Numbered from the stretch's first letter, positions 8,306 to 15,797 are shown. The stretch: DNA of 19,733 nt from Euryarchaeota archaeon UBA596 (GCA_002498205.1 DAGQ01000005.1:988-20720); one strand, 5' to 3'. The notes: a model not told the origin generated them from the sequence alone. Translations and numbers: made by a program.

Positions 8306-9138
8306 TGAGTCCCCCCCGCAAATTAAGAGAGGTTATTGAAATTGAGGATTTGAACTTTAGTTGGAAAAATAATCACGTTTTGGAAGATGTTAATATTTCA
8401 ATTCCTAATAATCAATTAATAGCTATCCTGGGGATAAATGGTGCTGGGAAGTCTACCTTACTGAAATGTATTAATAAAATATTAAAACCTGATTCTGGAA
8501 ATATCAAACTTCAATCTAATGATATTTCTGATCTTAATTTAGTTGAGTTGGCAAAAAGGATTTCATATGTTCCTCAGTCTGTATTAACAAGTTTCTCAAT
8601 GGAAGTTTTTGACGTTGTACTTTTAGGAAGACGACCCCACATTAGTTGGAGAATAAGTAACGAAGATCGAGATAAAGTTAGTAAGACGTTGAAATTTTTG
8701 AATCTTGAAGATTTTGCATTTAGAAGATTTAATCAATTATCGGGAGGGGAAAGACAAAGGGTAATTATTGCTAAAGCAATTGCACAAGATCCTAATTTAT
8801 TTTTAATGGATGAACCAACGAGTGACTTAGATTTAAAAAATCAAATAGAAGTAATGACTTGTATTAAAAAATTAGTTTCAAAAAAAGAAGGTACTAAATC
8901 TGCATTAATAGCAATCCACGACATCAATACTGCTGCCAGATTTGCAGATAGGATTTTATTACTACATGATAAGAAAATCGTTGCTGATGGTACTCCTGAA
9001 GACGTTTTAACAGAAGAAAATATTGCTAATGTGTTTGGTGTAACAAGTGAAATTATACCAAAATCAAAATCAAATCCGTTGAGGGTTATAATAAAGGATA
9101 AAACAAATGAATATAAGGAGAATACAGAAGAGGAATGA
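8305..9138 (+). CDS. ABC importer ATPase for iron chelate/haem/B12 uptake
   Basis: This 277-residue nucleotide-binding subunit is complete. Walker A is GINGAGKST (43-51), Q-loop VPQS (Gln91), signature LSGGERQR (145-152), Walker B LFLMDE (165-170), D-loop SDLD (173-176) and switch His205 in AIHDIN. The region after the Q-loop, MEVFDVVLLGRRPHISW, is characteristic of the FepC/BtuD/HmuV class that serves FecCD permeases. All catalytic residues are present, so the pump should be active. GGAG about 10 bases before the ATG may serve as ribosome site, and the start overlaps the permease stop by one base. Its 3' end overlaps the possible first ATG of the flavodoxin gene by four bases. Confidence 0.93.
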   Translation: MSPPRKLREVIEIEDLNFSWKNNHVLEDVNISIPNNQLIAILGINGAGKSTLLKCINKILKPDSGNIKLQSNDISDLNLVELAKRISYVPQSVLTSFSMEVFDVVLLGRRPHISWRISNEDRDKVSKTLKFLNLEDFAFRRFNQLSGGERQRVIIAKAIAQDPNLFLMDEPTSDLDLKNQIEVMTCIKKLVSKKEGTKSALIAIHDINTAARFADRILLLHDKKIVADGTPEDVLTEENIANVFGVTSEIIPKSKSNPLRVIIKDKTNEYKENTEEE

Positions 9139-9140
9139 AT

Positions 9141-9599
9141 ATGAGCGGGAACGAAGTGTTAATTATTTTTGGAACAGAAACTGGAAATGCTGAGGCGTTA
9201 GCTGATGATGCGAAGAGTTTTGCTAAAGATTACGATTTAGAGGGAAATGTGGTAGATATGGAAGATATTACCGTAGATGAATTATCTGATGCAAAATTAC
9301 TATTAATTTGTGTAAGTACTTGGGGAGAAGGAGATCAACCTACAAATGCTGAAGACCTTTATGAATCCGCTTGTGAAGCTGACGATGGTAGTATGGAAGG
9401 AGTTAATTTTGCAGTACTAGCATTAGGAGATACTGATTACGAGTTCTTCTGTGAATCAGGAAAAGAATGGGACGTATTAATTGAGCAAAAAGGTGGTACG
9501 AGAATTAACGACCGAATCGATTGTGATGTAGATTATGAAGATGATGATGAATGTGAAGAATGGATTAAAACTACACTAGAAAAATTTTCAAATCTTTAA
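9141..9599 (+). CDS. Flavodoxin (FMN electron carrier), last gene of the importer operon
   Basis: This is a stand-alone flavodoxin-like protein of about 152 residues. The FMN phosphate loop is FGTETGNAE (about residue 10-18), the isoalloxazine loops are STWGEGDQPTNAEDL and ALGDTDYEFFCESGKEWD, as in MioC and the flavodoxin domain of CysJ. It is very acidic at the C-terminus (DVDYEDDDECEEW). I prefer ATG 9141 because GAGG at 9130-9133 is 7 bases from it; ATG 9135, which overlaps the ATPase stop, is only 1 base away but would add two residues in the same frame. Flavodoxins are often induced when iron is scarce. Here one is placed to supply electrons for releasing iron from an imported chelate or for the HugZ-like protein nearby; that partnership is inferred. 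Confidence 0.9.
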   Translation: MSGNEVLIIFGTETGNAEALADDAKSFAKDYDLEGNVVDMEDITVDELSDAKLLLICVSTWGEGDQPTNAEDLYESACEADDGSMEGVNFAVLALGDTDYEFFCESGKEWDVLIEQKGGTRINDRIDCDVDYEDDDECEEWIKTTLEKFSNL

Positions 9600-9626
9600 A
9601 TTAATTTTAATGAATATAAACAAGTG

Positions 9627-9639
9627 TTTTTAACATATA
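9627..9639 (+). promoter_or_regulatory. TATA-like element giving a leaderless transcript of the PKD gene
   Basis: TTTTTAACATATA lies 22-34 bases before ATG 9661, the spacing expected if transcription starts at or next to the start codon. No Shine-Dalgarno-like sequence precedes this gene, unlike the importer genes, so it probably has its own promoter. Confidence 0.4.
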
Positions 9640-9660
9640 CTTCATTAGTAAAATTATTAC

Positions 9661-10452
9661 ATGAAATATCATCTATCGTTAATTACGATTATTTCAATCG
9701 TATTGATTTCAGTTTCTACTGGTGCACTAATTACTAAAAATATTTCAAACGTTGGAAGTGAACCCGATTGGTTTGATATTGAAGTTGATTTTGAAGACGG
9801 TACTAATTCATACACACTTATCGAAGTAGACGAAGGGGATAATAATGAAGAACAGGTAATTACTGAAGTATTACACGTATTCAAATTTACTAGCATTAAT
9901 CCTTCTGGGGTTATCACATGGGACTTTGGTGATGGGGCTTCTGGAATAGGAGAGAGTGTTAATCACTCATATTCAGAACCTGGAACTTACAGAATACGAG
10001 CTACTTCAATTGATTCTGAAAAAATACAAAGTAGTGCATTATGGGTAATTGTCAATTTTGCTGCATTTGTTGAATCAGATAACATGGAATGTGAGTGTGC
10101 TCCAACTGCAAAAGATACTGTAATAGATATTACTCCATTAACAAATGGAAATGAAATTAGCGGATTTGTTAGAGCCGAACATGATGGAAGTAGTGAGTCA
10201 TGTTCTTTGAGGAATCCATTACAGGAATGTCACCTTAGAATTATAATTCAAACTACGAATAATGGTGAAATAATTTCTAATGATGTGATTTATGATGAAA
10301 ATTTTAGATCTAATGAGGTAGTGATTGATTTTGAGTTAACCGGTTTGATGCTTGAAGAAGGAGAGGGGCTACAAATTCGATTAGAAACAGATCAATTACG
10401 TGATTGGCATAAACCATATACAGAGTGGATAATGAGCGCTCCTTCATATTGA
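9661..10452 (+). CDS. Secreted or membrane-anchored PKD-domain protein
   Basis: This 263-residue protein has a single N-terminal hydrophobic segment (about 5-25) serving as signal or anchor. Residues about 66-130 form a PKD domain: the core GVITWDFGDGASGIGESVNH-SYSEPGTYRIRATSID contains the diagnostic WDFGDG and Y.EPGTY. The rest (about 135-263) is an unrecognised beta-rich domain with five Cys, including ECEC near 143-146 and the pair Cys180/Cys189, which may form disulphides. PKD domains are extracellular binding or spacer modules. It lies 61 bases after the flavodoxin and 44 before the HugZ-like gene, on the same strand, and may add to substrate capture at the cell surface. Direct evidence for a link to iron or haem is absent. 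Confidence 0.75.
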   Translation: MKYHLSLITIISIVLISVSTGALITKNISNVGSEPDWFDIEVDFEDGTNSYTLIEVDEGDNNEEQVITEVLHVFKFTSINPSGVITWDFGDGASGIGESVNHSYSEPGTYRIRATSIDSEKIQSSALWVIVNFAAFVESDNMECECAPTAKDTVIDITPLTNGNEISGFVRAEHDGSSESCSLRNPLQECHLRIIIQTTNNGEIISNDVIYDENFRSNEVVIDFELTGLMLEEGEGLQIRLETDQLRDWHKPYTEWIMSAPSY

Positions 10453-10496
10453 TTATAATGATTAATTTGATATGTAATTATTCATACCGCTAAGTT

Positions 10497-11354
10497 ATGG
10501 CTAATGAAAGAAATGATGATGAGGGCGCTTCCGAAATGGCTGAGGTTTTAGCGAAGAAGAATGAAAGTCCTGCGGAAAACGTTGCACAATGGTTAGAAGA
10601 TGTTCATCAAGGAACGCTATGTACAATTTCTAATGTCGAAGGAATTGAGGGTTTTCCTTATGGTTCAATTGTACCATTTGCAATTGATAGGAGTGGGCAT
10701 CCATACATACTTGTTGCAGAAATCGCTGCGCATACCAAAAACTTACTAAATTCTCCTAAATCTTGCTTATTTATTTCACACCCAGAACCTAGTGGAGATC
10801 CTCAATCTCATTGGAGAGCAAGTATAATTGGAAGTTTTTCTCGAATTGTTTCACCGTCAAGAATTGATGAGCTAAGTCCAGAAAAATTAGAAAATAGTAT
10901 TCAAATTTCTGAAGAAGAAGAAGAGAATATGCTAGTTAGATACTGTCAAAGAGTCCCTAATGCTGAAAGTTATTTGAAAACACATAACTTCTTCTTTTGG
11001 AAAATGAATAATATTGAACGAGTAAGATATATTGCTGGTTTTGGAAAAATATGTTGGATTGAAGGAGATGAACTTCTTGGTGCTGTTTCTGATTCTGAAA
11101 TTGATAATGTTAAGGATGAATCTGTAGAACATATGAATGAAGATCACGAAGATGCGATGATCGCAATTTGTGAAGGACTTCACGGATTTAAACCTGAGTC
11201 TGTTCAAATGACAGACCTAGATTCTGGCGGCATTATGATGGCTTCTCAAAAGCCTGAGAAATCAATTTATAGCTCATTTAATAAACGAATTAAGGCTGAC
11301 GATTTGAGAGTTGAAATTATTAAATTAGTTAAAGAAGCGAGATCTAACCTTTAA
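10497..11354 (+). CDS. HugZ/HutZ-like haem-utilisation protein (split-barrel + DUF2470)
   Basis: This is a 285-residue protein. Residues about 27-125 are a pyridoxamine-5'-phosphate-oxidase-like split barrel (LCTISNVEGIEGFPYGSIVP, then HPYILVAEIAAHTKNLL). A bridging segment follows with VRYIAGFGKICWIEGDELL, the usual HugZ junction. Residues 207-283 are DUF2470, with VEHMNEDHEDAM carrying His212 and His217. HugZ and HutZ bind haem through a C-terminal His and cleave it oxidatively to release iron; related plant proteins bind glutamyl-tRNA reductase and haem instead. The first 25 residues are polar and poorly conserved-looking. An AT-rich box around 10466-10482 would allow a leaderless transcript. 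The stop is only 4 bases from the convergent UbiA-type gene. Position next to a flavodoxin and an iron-type importer supports a haem-degrading role; the exact iron ligand cannot be proven from sequence. Confidence 0.85.
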   Translation: MANERNDDEGASEMAEVLAKKNESPAENVAQWLEDVHQGTLCTISNVEGIEGFPYGSIVPFAIDRSGHPYILVAEIAAHTKNLLNSPKSCLFISHPEPSGDPQSHWRASIIGSFSRIVSPSRIDELSPEKLENSIQISEEEEENMLVRYCQRVPNAESYLKTHNFFFWKMNNIERVRYIAGFGKICWIEGDELLGAVSDSEIDNVKDESVEHMNEDHEDAMIAICEGLHGFKPESVQMTDLDSGGIMMASQKPEKSIYSSFNKRIKADDLRVEIIKLVKEARSNL

Positions 11355-11358
11355 TCTT

Positions 11359-12984
11359 TCAAAAAATATCGCAAACTCCAATTATTAATAGTAATCCTGC
11401 AACAGCCTGTAAAGCAATTGTTTGAACGTTTGTAGAAACTAAATCTCTACTCTGATAATCTTGGAATAATCGATATACTAACCAACCCGCCCAAGGGATA
11501 GTGATTAGCAAAATTAGCGTATCACTAGTCATTAATTCACACATAACTAATAAAATGGATGAAATATAAGCCATTCCAATCAATACTAAATATCCCCATC
11601 TTGCGTTTTTAACACCTAATTTTGCTACTAGATGTATCTTTCCTGTTTCAATATCAGAAGGAGTATCTGGGAATTCATTGATCCACAATATTGCAGTAGT
11701 GAATAATCCTAATGGTATACCGATTAAGAATGCATCAAATGAATGGCAGCCTGTAAATGCATAAACTGTTCCCATTGTCAATACTGGACCAAATAATAAA
11801 CCAATTGATAATTCTCCTAATCCTTGTCTAGAAGATAGTTTCAGTGGAGGGGCGGTGTAAAAATATCCACCTAAAGCACCTATACTTGCATAAATAAATA
11901 ATTGAAAATTAGGAACCCATGGGCCAAGTATTAAAGTAAAGCCACAAAATGTCGCAATCATCAAAAATATGGATCCAAGATTAAATAATCCTTTTTCAGT
12001 AATTATTCCCAATTCTATTGATCTAGAACCTCCCGAATATTGGAGGAAATAATCATTGTTAGCTTGATCTACGCCCGCTTGCCAATCAAAATAATCATTG
12101 AAAATATTTGCGGATAGATGTAATGTTGTACCTCCTAAAAAGATTAGGAAAAATAACGGCATTGAGAAATCAGTATCCCAAGATACATCATGAATCCCTC
12201 CATTAAATGCCCAGACCATTGCGAATAAAATTGGCATCCACGTTGCTACAACAAAAGGCATTCTTGTAATTGCAACCCAAGTTAATGGGGTAACCCACCA
12301 AGGTTCTTCTGGCATTGTTTCCAAAGGATCTTTATCAAGAACTCTAGTTTTACCTACATAGCCTACTTGTTTTCTTTCACCATCTACCTTCTTGAATACA
12401 GGGGTGATTTCAATTGTAGCAGGAATGTAAGTTCCATTTTTATGAACAAATGTAGTTTCGCCCTCATATTTCCCTTCATTAGTAGCAGTACTAAGCCAAT
12501 TAGCAACATGGCCTAAAACTACCCTACCTGGTGAAAATTGGGAAACGCGCATTTTTCCTATAACTTCATCTGAAGTGTAACCAAAAATATTTGATGCCCC
12601 ATCACTAAATGATTCTATTCTACCTTCCATATCACAAGTAATAACCGAAACATTATCGGTAGATTTAGGAGCTTTGAAATTATCTGGTTCAACTATTTTT
12701 GCTGGTAGATTATCTTCGTTATATGCTGATTTAAATTCTTTAAGACTAATCTCTCCATCACCATTTTCATCGAGAACTTTTACTAAATTATCTACTGATC
12801 CTTCAGTCATATTTGCAATTTCTAGTTTTAATAATCCTGATTTAAATTCTTCAACTGAGATGTTTTTATTATCATCATCATCTAGATCTTTAAAAATGTC
12901 TTTCAATGTTTTTTTATTCGCATCTAAATAATCTCTAATATCCCATAAAATATCATTAGAATTGTTAGACTCTTGTTGTCCCAT
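11359..12984 (-). CDS. EF-hand + PAS + UbiA/MenA-type prenyltransferase fusion
   Basis: This single 541-residue frame joins three parts. Two canonical EF-hand loops lie at about 35-46 (DLDDDDNKNISVEE) and 72-83 (DENGDGEISLKE), with every calcium-ligating position filled. A PAS domain covers about 110-215 (ITCDMEGRIESFSDGA, IFGYTSDEVIGK, HKNGTYIPATIEITPVF). From about 230 to the end is a polytopic UbiA-superfamily prenyltransferase. Its two Asp-rich Mg-diphosphate motifs are NDYFDWQAGVD (296-306) and NEFPDTPSDIETGK (436-449), closer to MenA than to CtaB or UbiA. It should join a polyprenyl chain to a quinone or related acceptor at the membrane. I chose ATG 12984 because AGGTGG precedes it by 4 bases; the ATG at 13014 lacks a ribosome site and adds an unlikely hydrophobic decapeptide. 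It is the last gene of the minus-strand operon. Confidence 0.88.
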   Translation of the reverse strand: MGQQESNNSNDILWDIRDYLDANKKTLKDIFKDLDDDDNKNISVEEFKSGLLKLEIANMTEGSVDNLVKVLDENGDGEISLKEFKSAYNEDNLPAKIVEPDNFKAPKSTDNVSVITCDMEGRIESFSDGASNIFGYTSDEVIGKMRVSQFSPGRVVLGHVANWLSTATNEGKYEGETTFVHKNGTYIPATIEITPVFKKVDGERKQVGYVGKTRVLDKDPLETMPEEPWWVTPLTWVAITRMPFVVATWMPILFAMVWAFNGGIHDVSWDTDFSMPLFFLIFLGGTTLHLSANIFNDYFDWQAGVDQANNDYFLQYSGGSRSIELGIITEKGLFNLGSIFLMIATFCGFTLILGPWVPNFQLFIYASIGALGGYFYTAPPLKLSSRQGLGELSIGLLFGPVLTMGTVYAFTGCHSFDAFLIGIPLGLFTTAILWINEFPDTPSDIETGKIHLVAKLGVKNARWGYLVLIGMAYISSILLVMCELMTSDTLILLITIPWAGWLVYRLFQDYQSRDLVSTNVQTIALQAVAGLLLIIGVCDIF

Positions 12985-13029
12985 AACGCCACCTAAACAA
13001 ATTAGATATATCATCTATTGTTTGATTTT

Positions 13030-14511
13030 TTATTTTGCTAATTCGGAATTTAAGTATTTTATTTCTCCCGTGATCTCTTTATCTAACCATTTTGGTAGAG
13101 CTAATTCGACATCCAATGATTCTAATTCTACTTCTGCAATAATTAAATTGGAGTTGTTTTCTAAAAATTCATCTATTTCCCAAATGTTCCCTTCATATTG
13201 TAATTTATAGCGCATCTTAGATATTCGAGGTAGTTTAAGAGTGAAATATTCCTCAAAATTATCTCCAACAATCCATTCCCATTCTTTTCTAATTCCAGGT
13301 GCTTCTCTAAATTTTATTGTGAAAATATAATTATTATTTTGTTTTCTTATTCTACAAGCAAAATTATTATTAGAACTTATTAATTCATGTAACTGTTTTT
13401 CTTCGGTTATTCTTGTAACTATTTTATCGTCATAAAAAAGCTCTGATTGTTTAATCGTTAAATTATTTAATGGCAAATAAACTTGTTCTGTTAATATTCC
13501 TTCGCCTAAATTATTTGGTAGTTTTTCTAATAAAAATCTACGTTCAATTTCTAATTTTCCTACAGATTCTTTTGATATTTTTAAATTAGTAATTTCCACA
13601 ATTAAATTACCTACAATTAATGCGCCTCCTCCAATAAATAACCAAGTTGTTACTTCTCCTTCCATTCCTAAAAATAAAGAAAAAATCGCAGCCCATACTG
13701 GCTCGAGTGCATACAAAATTGCAGCCCTAACTGGAGATAGTTGTTTTTGTAAAATCGTCAATAATAATAATGCTACTAACGAGCCGAAAATTGCACAACA
13801 AAGTAAGGGAATAAAATATCCCGGCAATAATAATAATTCAAAAACGTCCTTAAATTCATTAGTTTTTACAAAAAATGGGAATATGAACATAGAAATTATA
13901 GCAACAGTACAAAGCATTACAACAGTTAAATGTACAGTATTTCGATCTTTTGTAACCCTATCAGTAGCAATAATATGGGCTGCGAACATGAATGCTCCAA
14001 TTACAGTTAACCATTCTGGTAAATTGAAATTTAATTGGGGGGGGCCACTAATCCAACCCGCTCCAAAGGTCGCTAAGAGTACTCCTGCTCCCATAAAAAA
14101 GGTCATTTTTTGTCTTCCCAAAAATAAACCAATTAATGCTGTAAATATTACATAAAGACTTGTTAAAAATGCAGAAACGGCTGGAGTTACATCAGGATAT
14201 GCTATCCCAATCATCTGAAAAAAGAAGCCCAACCAAACAATCGCTCCTAACCAAATTCCACCATTTCTTGTTCTAATATCTAAAAATGCTTCTTTTACAT
14301 TCGGCACAAAAGGAAGTAAAAATATTGCAGCGATAAAAAATCGGAAAAAGACAAAAGAGGCTGCTAATGTTTGATTTGATAAATCTGGTTTTGAGGCTTG
14401 GGCCGTACTAACAGCCCAATCCATCCAAATAAATGTTAAACCCCATATTAAAGTAACTAATACTAATCCAAGGGTTGCTTTTTTTTTAGTATCGGAAAAA
14501 TTATCAATCAT
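13030..14511 (-). CDS. EamA/DMT-family transporter fused to a CYTH triphosphatase-like domain
   Basis: This 493-residue continuous frame has two halves. Residues 1-310 are an EamA (drug/metabolite) transporter with about ten membrane segments in two repeats; GLVLVTLIWGLTFIWMDW opens the first and VRAAILYALEPVWAAIFSLF lies in the second, both typical. Residues 318-493 are a CYTH domain: EIERRFLLEKLP (Glu321, Glu323), ACRIRKQ (Arg387, Arg389), FTIKFRE (Lys400, Arg402), KMRYKL (Arg434), WEIDEF (Glu445), AEVELE (Glu460, Glu462) and KEITGE (Lys478). These are the acidic metal-binding and basic phosphate-binding residues of triphosphate tunnel enzymes, so activity on inorganic or nucleoside triphosphate is plausible. 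The substrate of the transporter is unknown. It overlaps the glycosyltransferase by 8 bases, with GAGGG 8 bases before its ATG, and leads the prenyltransferase gene by about 45 bases. Confidence 0.88.
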   Translation of the reverse strand: MIDNFSDTKKKATLGLVLVTLIWGLTFIWMDWAVSTAQASKPDLSNQTLAASFVFFRFFIAAIFLLPFVPNVKEAFLDIRTRNGGIWLGAIVWLGFFFQMIGIAYPDVTPAVSAFLTSLYVIFTALIGLFLGRQKMTFFMGAGVLLATFGAGWISGPPQLNFNLPEWLTVIGAFMFAAHIIATDRVTKDRNTVHLTVVMLCTVAIISMFIFPFFVKTNEFKDVFELLLLPGYFIPLLCCAIFGSLVALLLLTILQKQLSPVRAAILYALEPVWAAIFSLFLGMEGEVTTWLFIGGGALIVGNLIVEITNLKISKESVGKLEIERRFLLEKLPNNLGEGILTEQVYLPLNNLTIKQSELFYDDKIVTRITEEKQLHELISSNNNFACRIRKQNNNYIFTIKFREAPGIRKEWEWIVGDNFEEYFTLKLPRISKMRYKLQYEGNIWEIDEFLENNSNLIIAEVELESLDVELALPKWLDKEITGEIKYLNSELAK

Positions 14512-15694
14512 TTTTTACGCCCTCAATTACACTTAAAAATTCATTAATACTATTTTTATGATCAACAATTAGCCTATGTTTGAAAGCTAAATTTCCATAT
14601 TTTTCTAAGTCGTCATATATATTTTTGAGTTCCGTTATCCATTCATCTGATGAAGCTGAATAGGGCATGACTTTGCCACCTAAACCCACTGCTTCGGATT
14701 GGGCTCCAATATCAATTGAAATTGAAGGCTTGGAAAAATAGCCAGCTTCATTAATTACTCTACCCCATGTCCCTACAATGTCTAATCTAAACATATGAAT
14801 GTCACAAAAAGGATATATGTCTTCTAATTTGCAAAATCCTTCATCAAATGTATTAGAGTGTTTTGCTAGTTTACGAGCAAGTGTGCCTCCTCCAAATACA
14901 TGTAATGTAGCTTCGGGCCAGGTTAATTTCATCTTTGGAATTAATTCTTTATTGTAAAATTGATACCCTTTTTCTGGCACCATCCCTACAATTGCAATTC
15001 TTGGATTTGTTAAATTATTTTTTAATCTATATTGATTTGCTTCTTCTAGTTTTTCCTTTAATTTTTCTTGGGGGTAAATATCTTCAAAATTTACGGGAAG
15101 ATGTACAATAGAAATTGATTTTATCATGAATTTTTCTTTGATTTGAGAGGCTAAACCTTCTCCTGCTACAATTACCGATTCTGCATTTTGTAAACATTCT
15201 TCAAATAATTCTGGATATTGAAAACATACTTCGTCTCTAACAAAAACCATGTAAGGTATTTTATTTTCAATAAATGCGGAGGATGCTCCTGCAGACCAAT
15301 CTAGTTGAGTTATTCCTAACAATTTCTCATTGTTTTTTTCTGCTAATTTAATTTCTTTAGAAAAATGTTTTTTTAACCAATTTGAAAATAATTTATTTTT
15401 TCTTTTTAGATGAATTCGCCTTAAAAATTTCATTGATCTTCCTGTATTTCTATTTCTTAATTTCCAAGATGCTCCTGAATATATATCTTCAATTTTAATA
15501 TCACATTTTTCAAATTTTATTGATGTATTCTTGAATAGCTCTTCATTTGGTTTTCTATCATTGGATTGATAAACATTAATTTTCCAATTCTGATTTAATG
15601 AGTTGACCCCTAAAATTAACGAGGAGAGGCTTTTTTCTGCACCACCTACTAGAGAATCAAAATCTCTTACTGCCACTAATAGCCTACCCTGCAT
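14504..15694 (-). CDS. GT4-type glycosyltransferase
   Basis: This 396-residue protein has a glycosyltransferase GT-B fold. The N-terminal half begins LLVAVRDFDSLVGGAEKSLS, the GGAE motif usual in GT4 enzymes that act on lipid or surface glycans. The C-terminal donor-binding half has RIAIVGMVPEKGYQF, ATLHVFGGG, and the closing block GTWGRVINEAGYFSKPSISI, with the Glu before the KPSIS strand in the expected position. A Lys/Arg-rich stretch at about 80-125 (KFLRRIHLKRKNKLFSNWLKK) could contact membrane lipid head groups. It likely moves a nucleotide-sugar glycosyl unit onto a surface polysaccharide, protein glycan or lipid. It is the first gene of the three-gene minus-strand operon and is divergent from the acyltransferase gene over a 110-base spacer. 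Confidence 0.85.
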   Translation of the reverse strand: MQGRLLVAVRDFDSLVGGAEKSLSSLILGVNSLNQNWKINVYQSNDRKPNEELFKNTSIKFEKCDIKIEDIYSGASWKLRNRNTGRSMKFLRRIHLKRKNKLFSNWLKKHFSKEIKLAEKNNEKLLGITQLDWSAGASSAFIENKIPYMVFVRDEVCFQYPELFEECLQNAESVIVAGEGLASQIKEKFMIKSISIVHLPVNFEDIYPQEKLKEKLEEANQYRLKNNLTNPRIAIVGMVPEKGYQFYNKELIPKMKLTWPEATLHVFGGGTLARKLAKHSNTFDEGFCKLEDIYPFCDIHMFRLDIVGTWGRVINEAGYFSKPSISIDIGAQSEAVGLGGKVMPYSASSDEWITELKNIYDDLEKYGNLAFKHRLIVDHKNSINEFLSVIEGVKND

Positions 15695-15747
15695 TGTATG
15701 TGTGAATTAGTTATGACTTATGATTACGGCGGCAGATTCGGAAACGC

Positions 15748-15773
15748 TGATAATCAATTGTTTGATAATCAAT
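15748..15773. repeat. Two tandem copies of TGATAATCAAT in the divergent promoter region
   Basis: Identical 11-base copies at 15748-15758 and 15763-15773 are separated by four bases, giving a 15-base period. The inner half-sites also make an inverted repeat, ATCAA-TTGT-TTGAT. The array sits between the divergent glycosyltransferase and acyltransferase genes, 32 bases before the latter. It may be a regulator binding site for either promoter; no known regulator is recognised. Confidence 0.45.
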
Positions 15774-15793
15774 GATTCTTATGATTAATTAGC

Positions 15794-15797
15794 GGTG
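15794..15797 (+). promoter_or_regulatory. GGTG ribosome binding site fixing a GTG start
   Basis: GGTG lies 7 bases before GTG 15805, the same spacing as the site at 6043-6048. It favours the GTG start of the acyltransferase over the downstream ATG at 15829. Confidence 0.4.

Noticed and set aside
6056..9138. Calling the importer BtuFCD (vitamin B12)
   Set aside because: Fold and motifs fit equally for B12, siderophore or haem; the iron box and HugZ-like gene favour iron or haem, and I saw no B12 gene and did not identify a cobalamin riboswitch upstream.
11359..12984. Protohaem farnesyltransferase (CtaB) identity, tempting because of the haem genes nearby
   Set aside because: The first Asp motif is NDYFDWQAGVD, the MenA-like form, and the second is NEFPDTPSDIETGK; neither fits the CtaB pattern, and the gene is on the opposite strand in another operon.
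12989..12997. TTTAGGTGG on the minus strand before the prenyltransferase as a second iron box
   Set aside because: Only one half-site is present with no matching ACCTAAA arm; GGTGG four bases before the ATG is better explained as a ribosome site.
12985..13014. Upstream ATG at 13014 as the prenyltransferase start
   Set aside because: It has no ribosome site and adds MIYLICLGGV, an unlikely prefix to a soluble EF-hand domain; ATG 12984 follows AGGTGG.
13540..13600. EamA-CYTH junction as a frameshift or assembly artefact
   Set aside because: The frame is continuous, both halves are complete, and the linker is ordinary polar sequence; reads would still be needed to exclude a missed stop.
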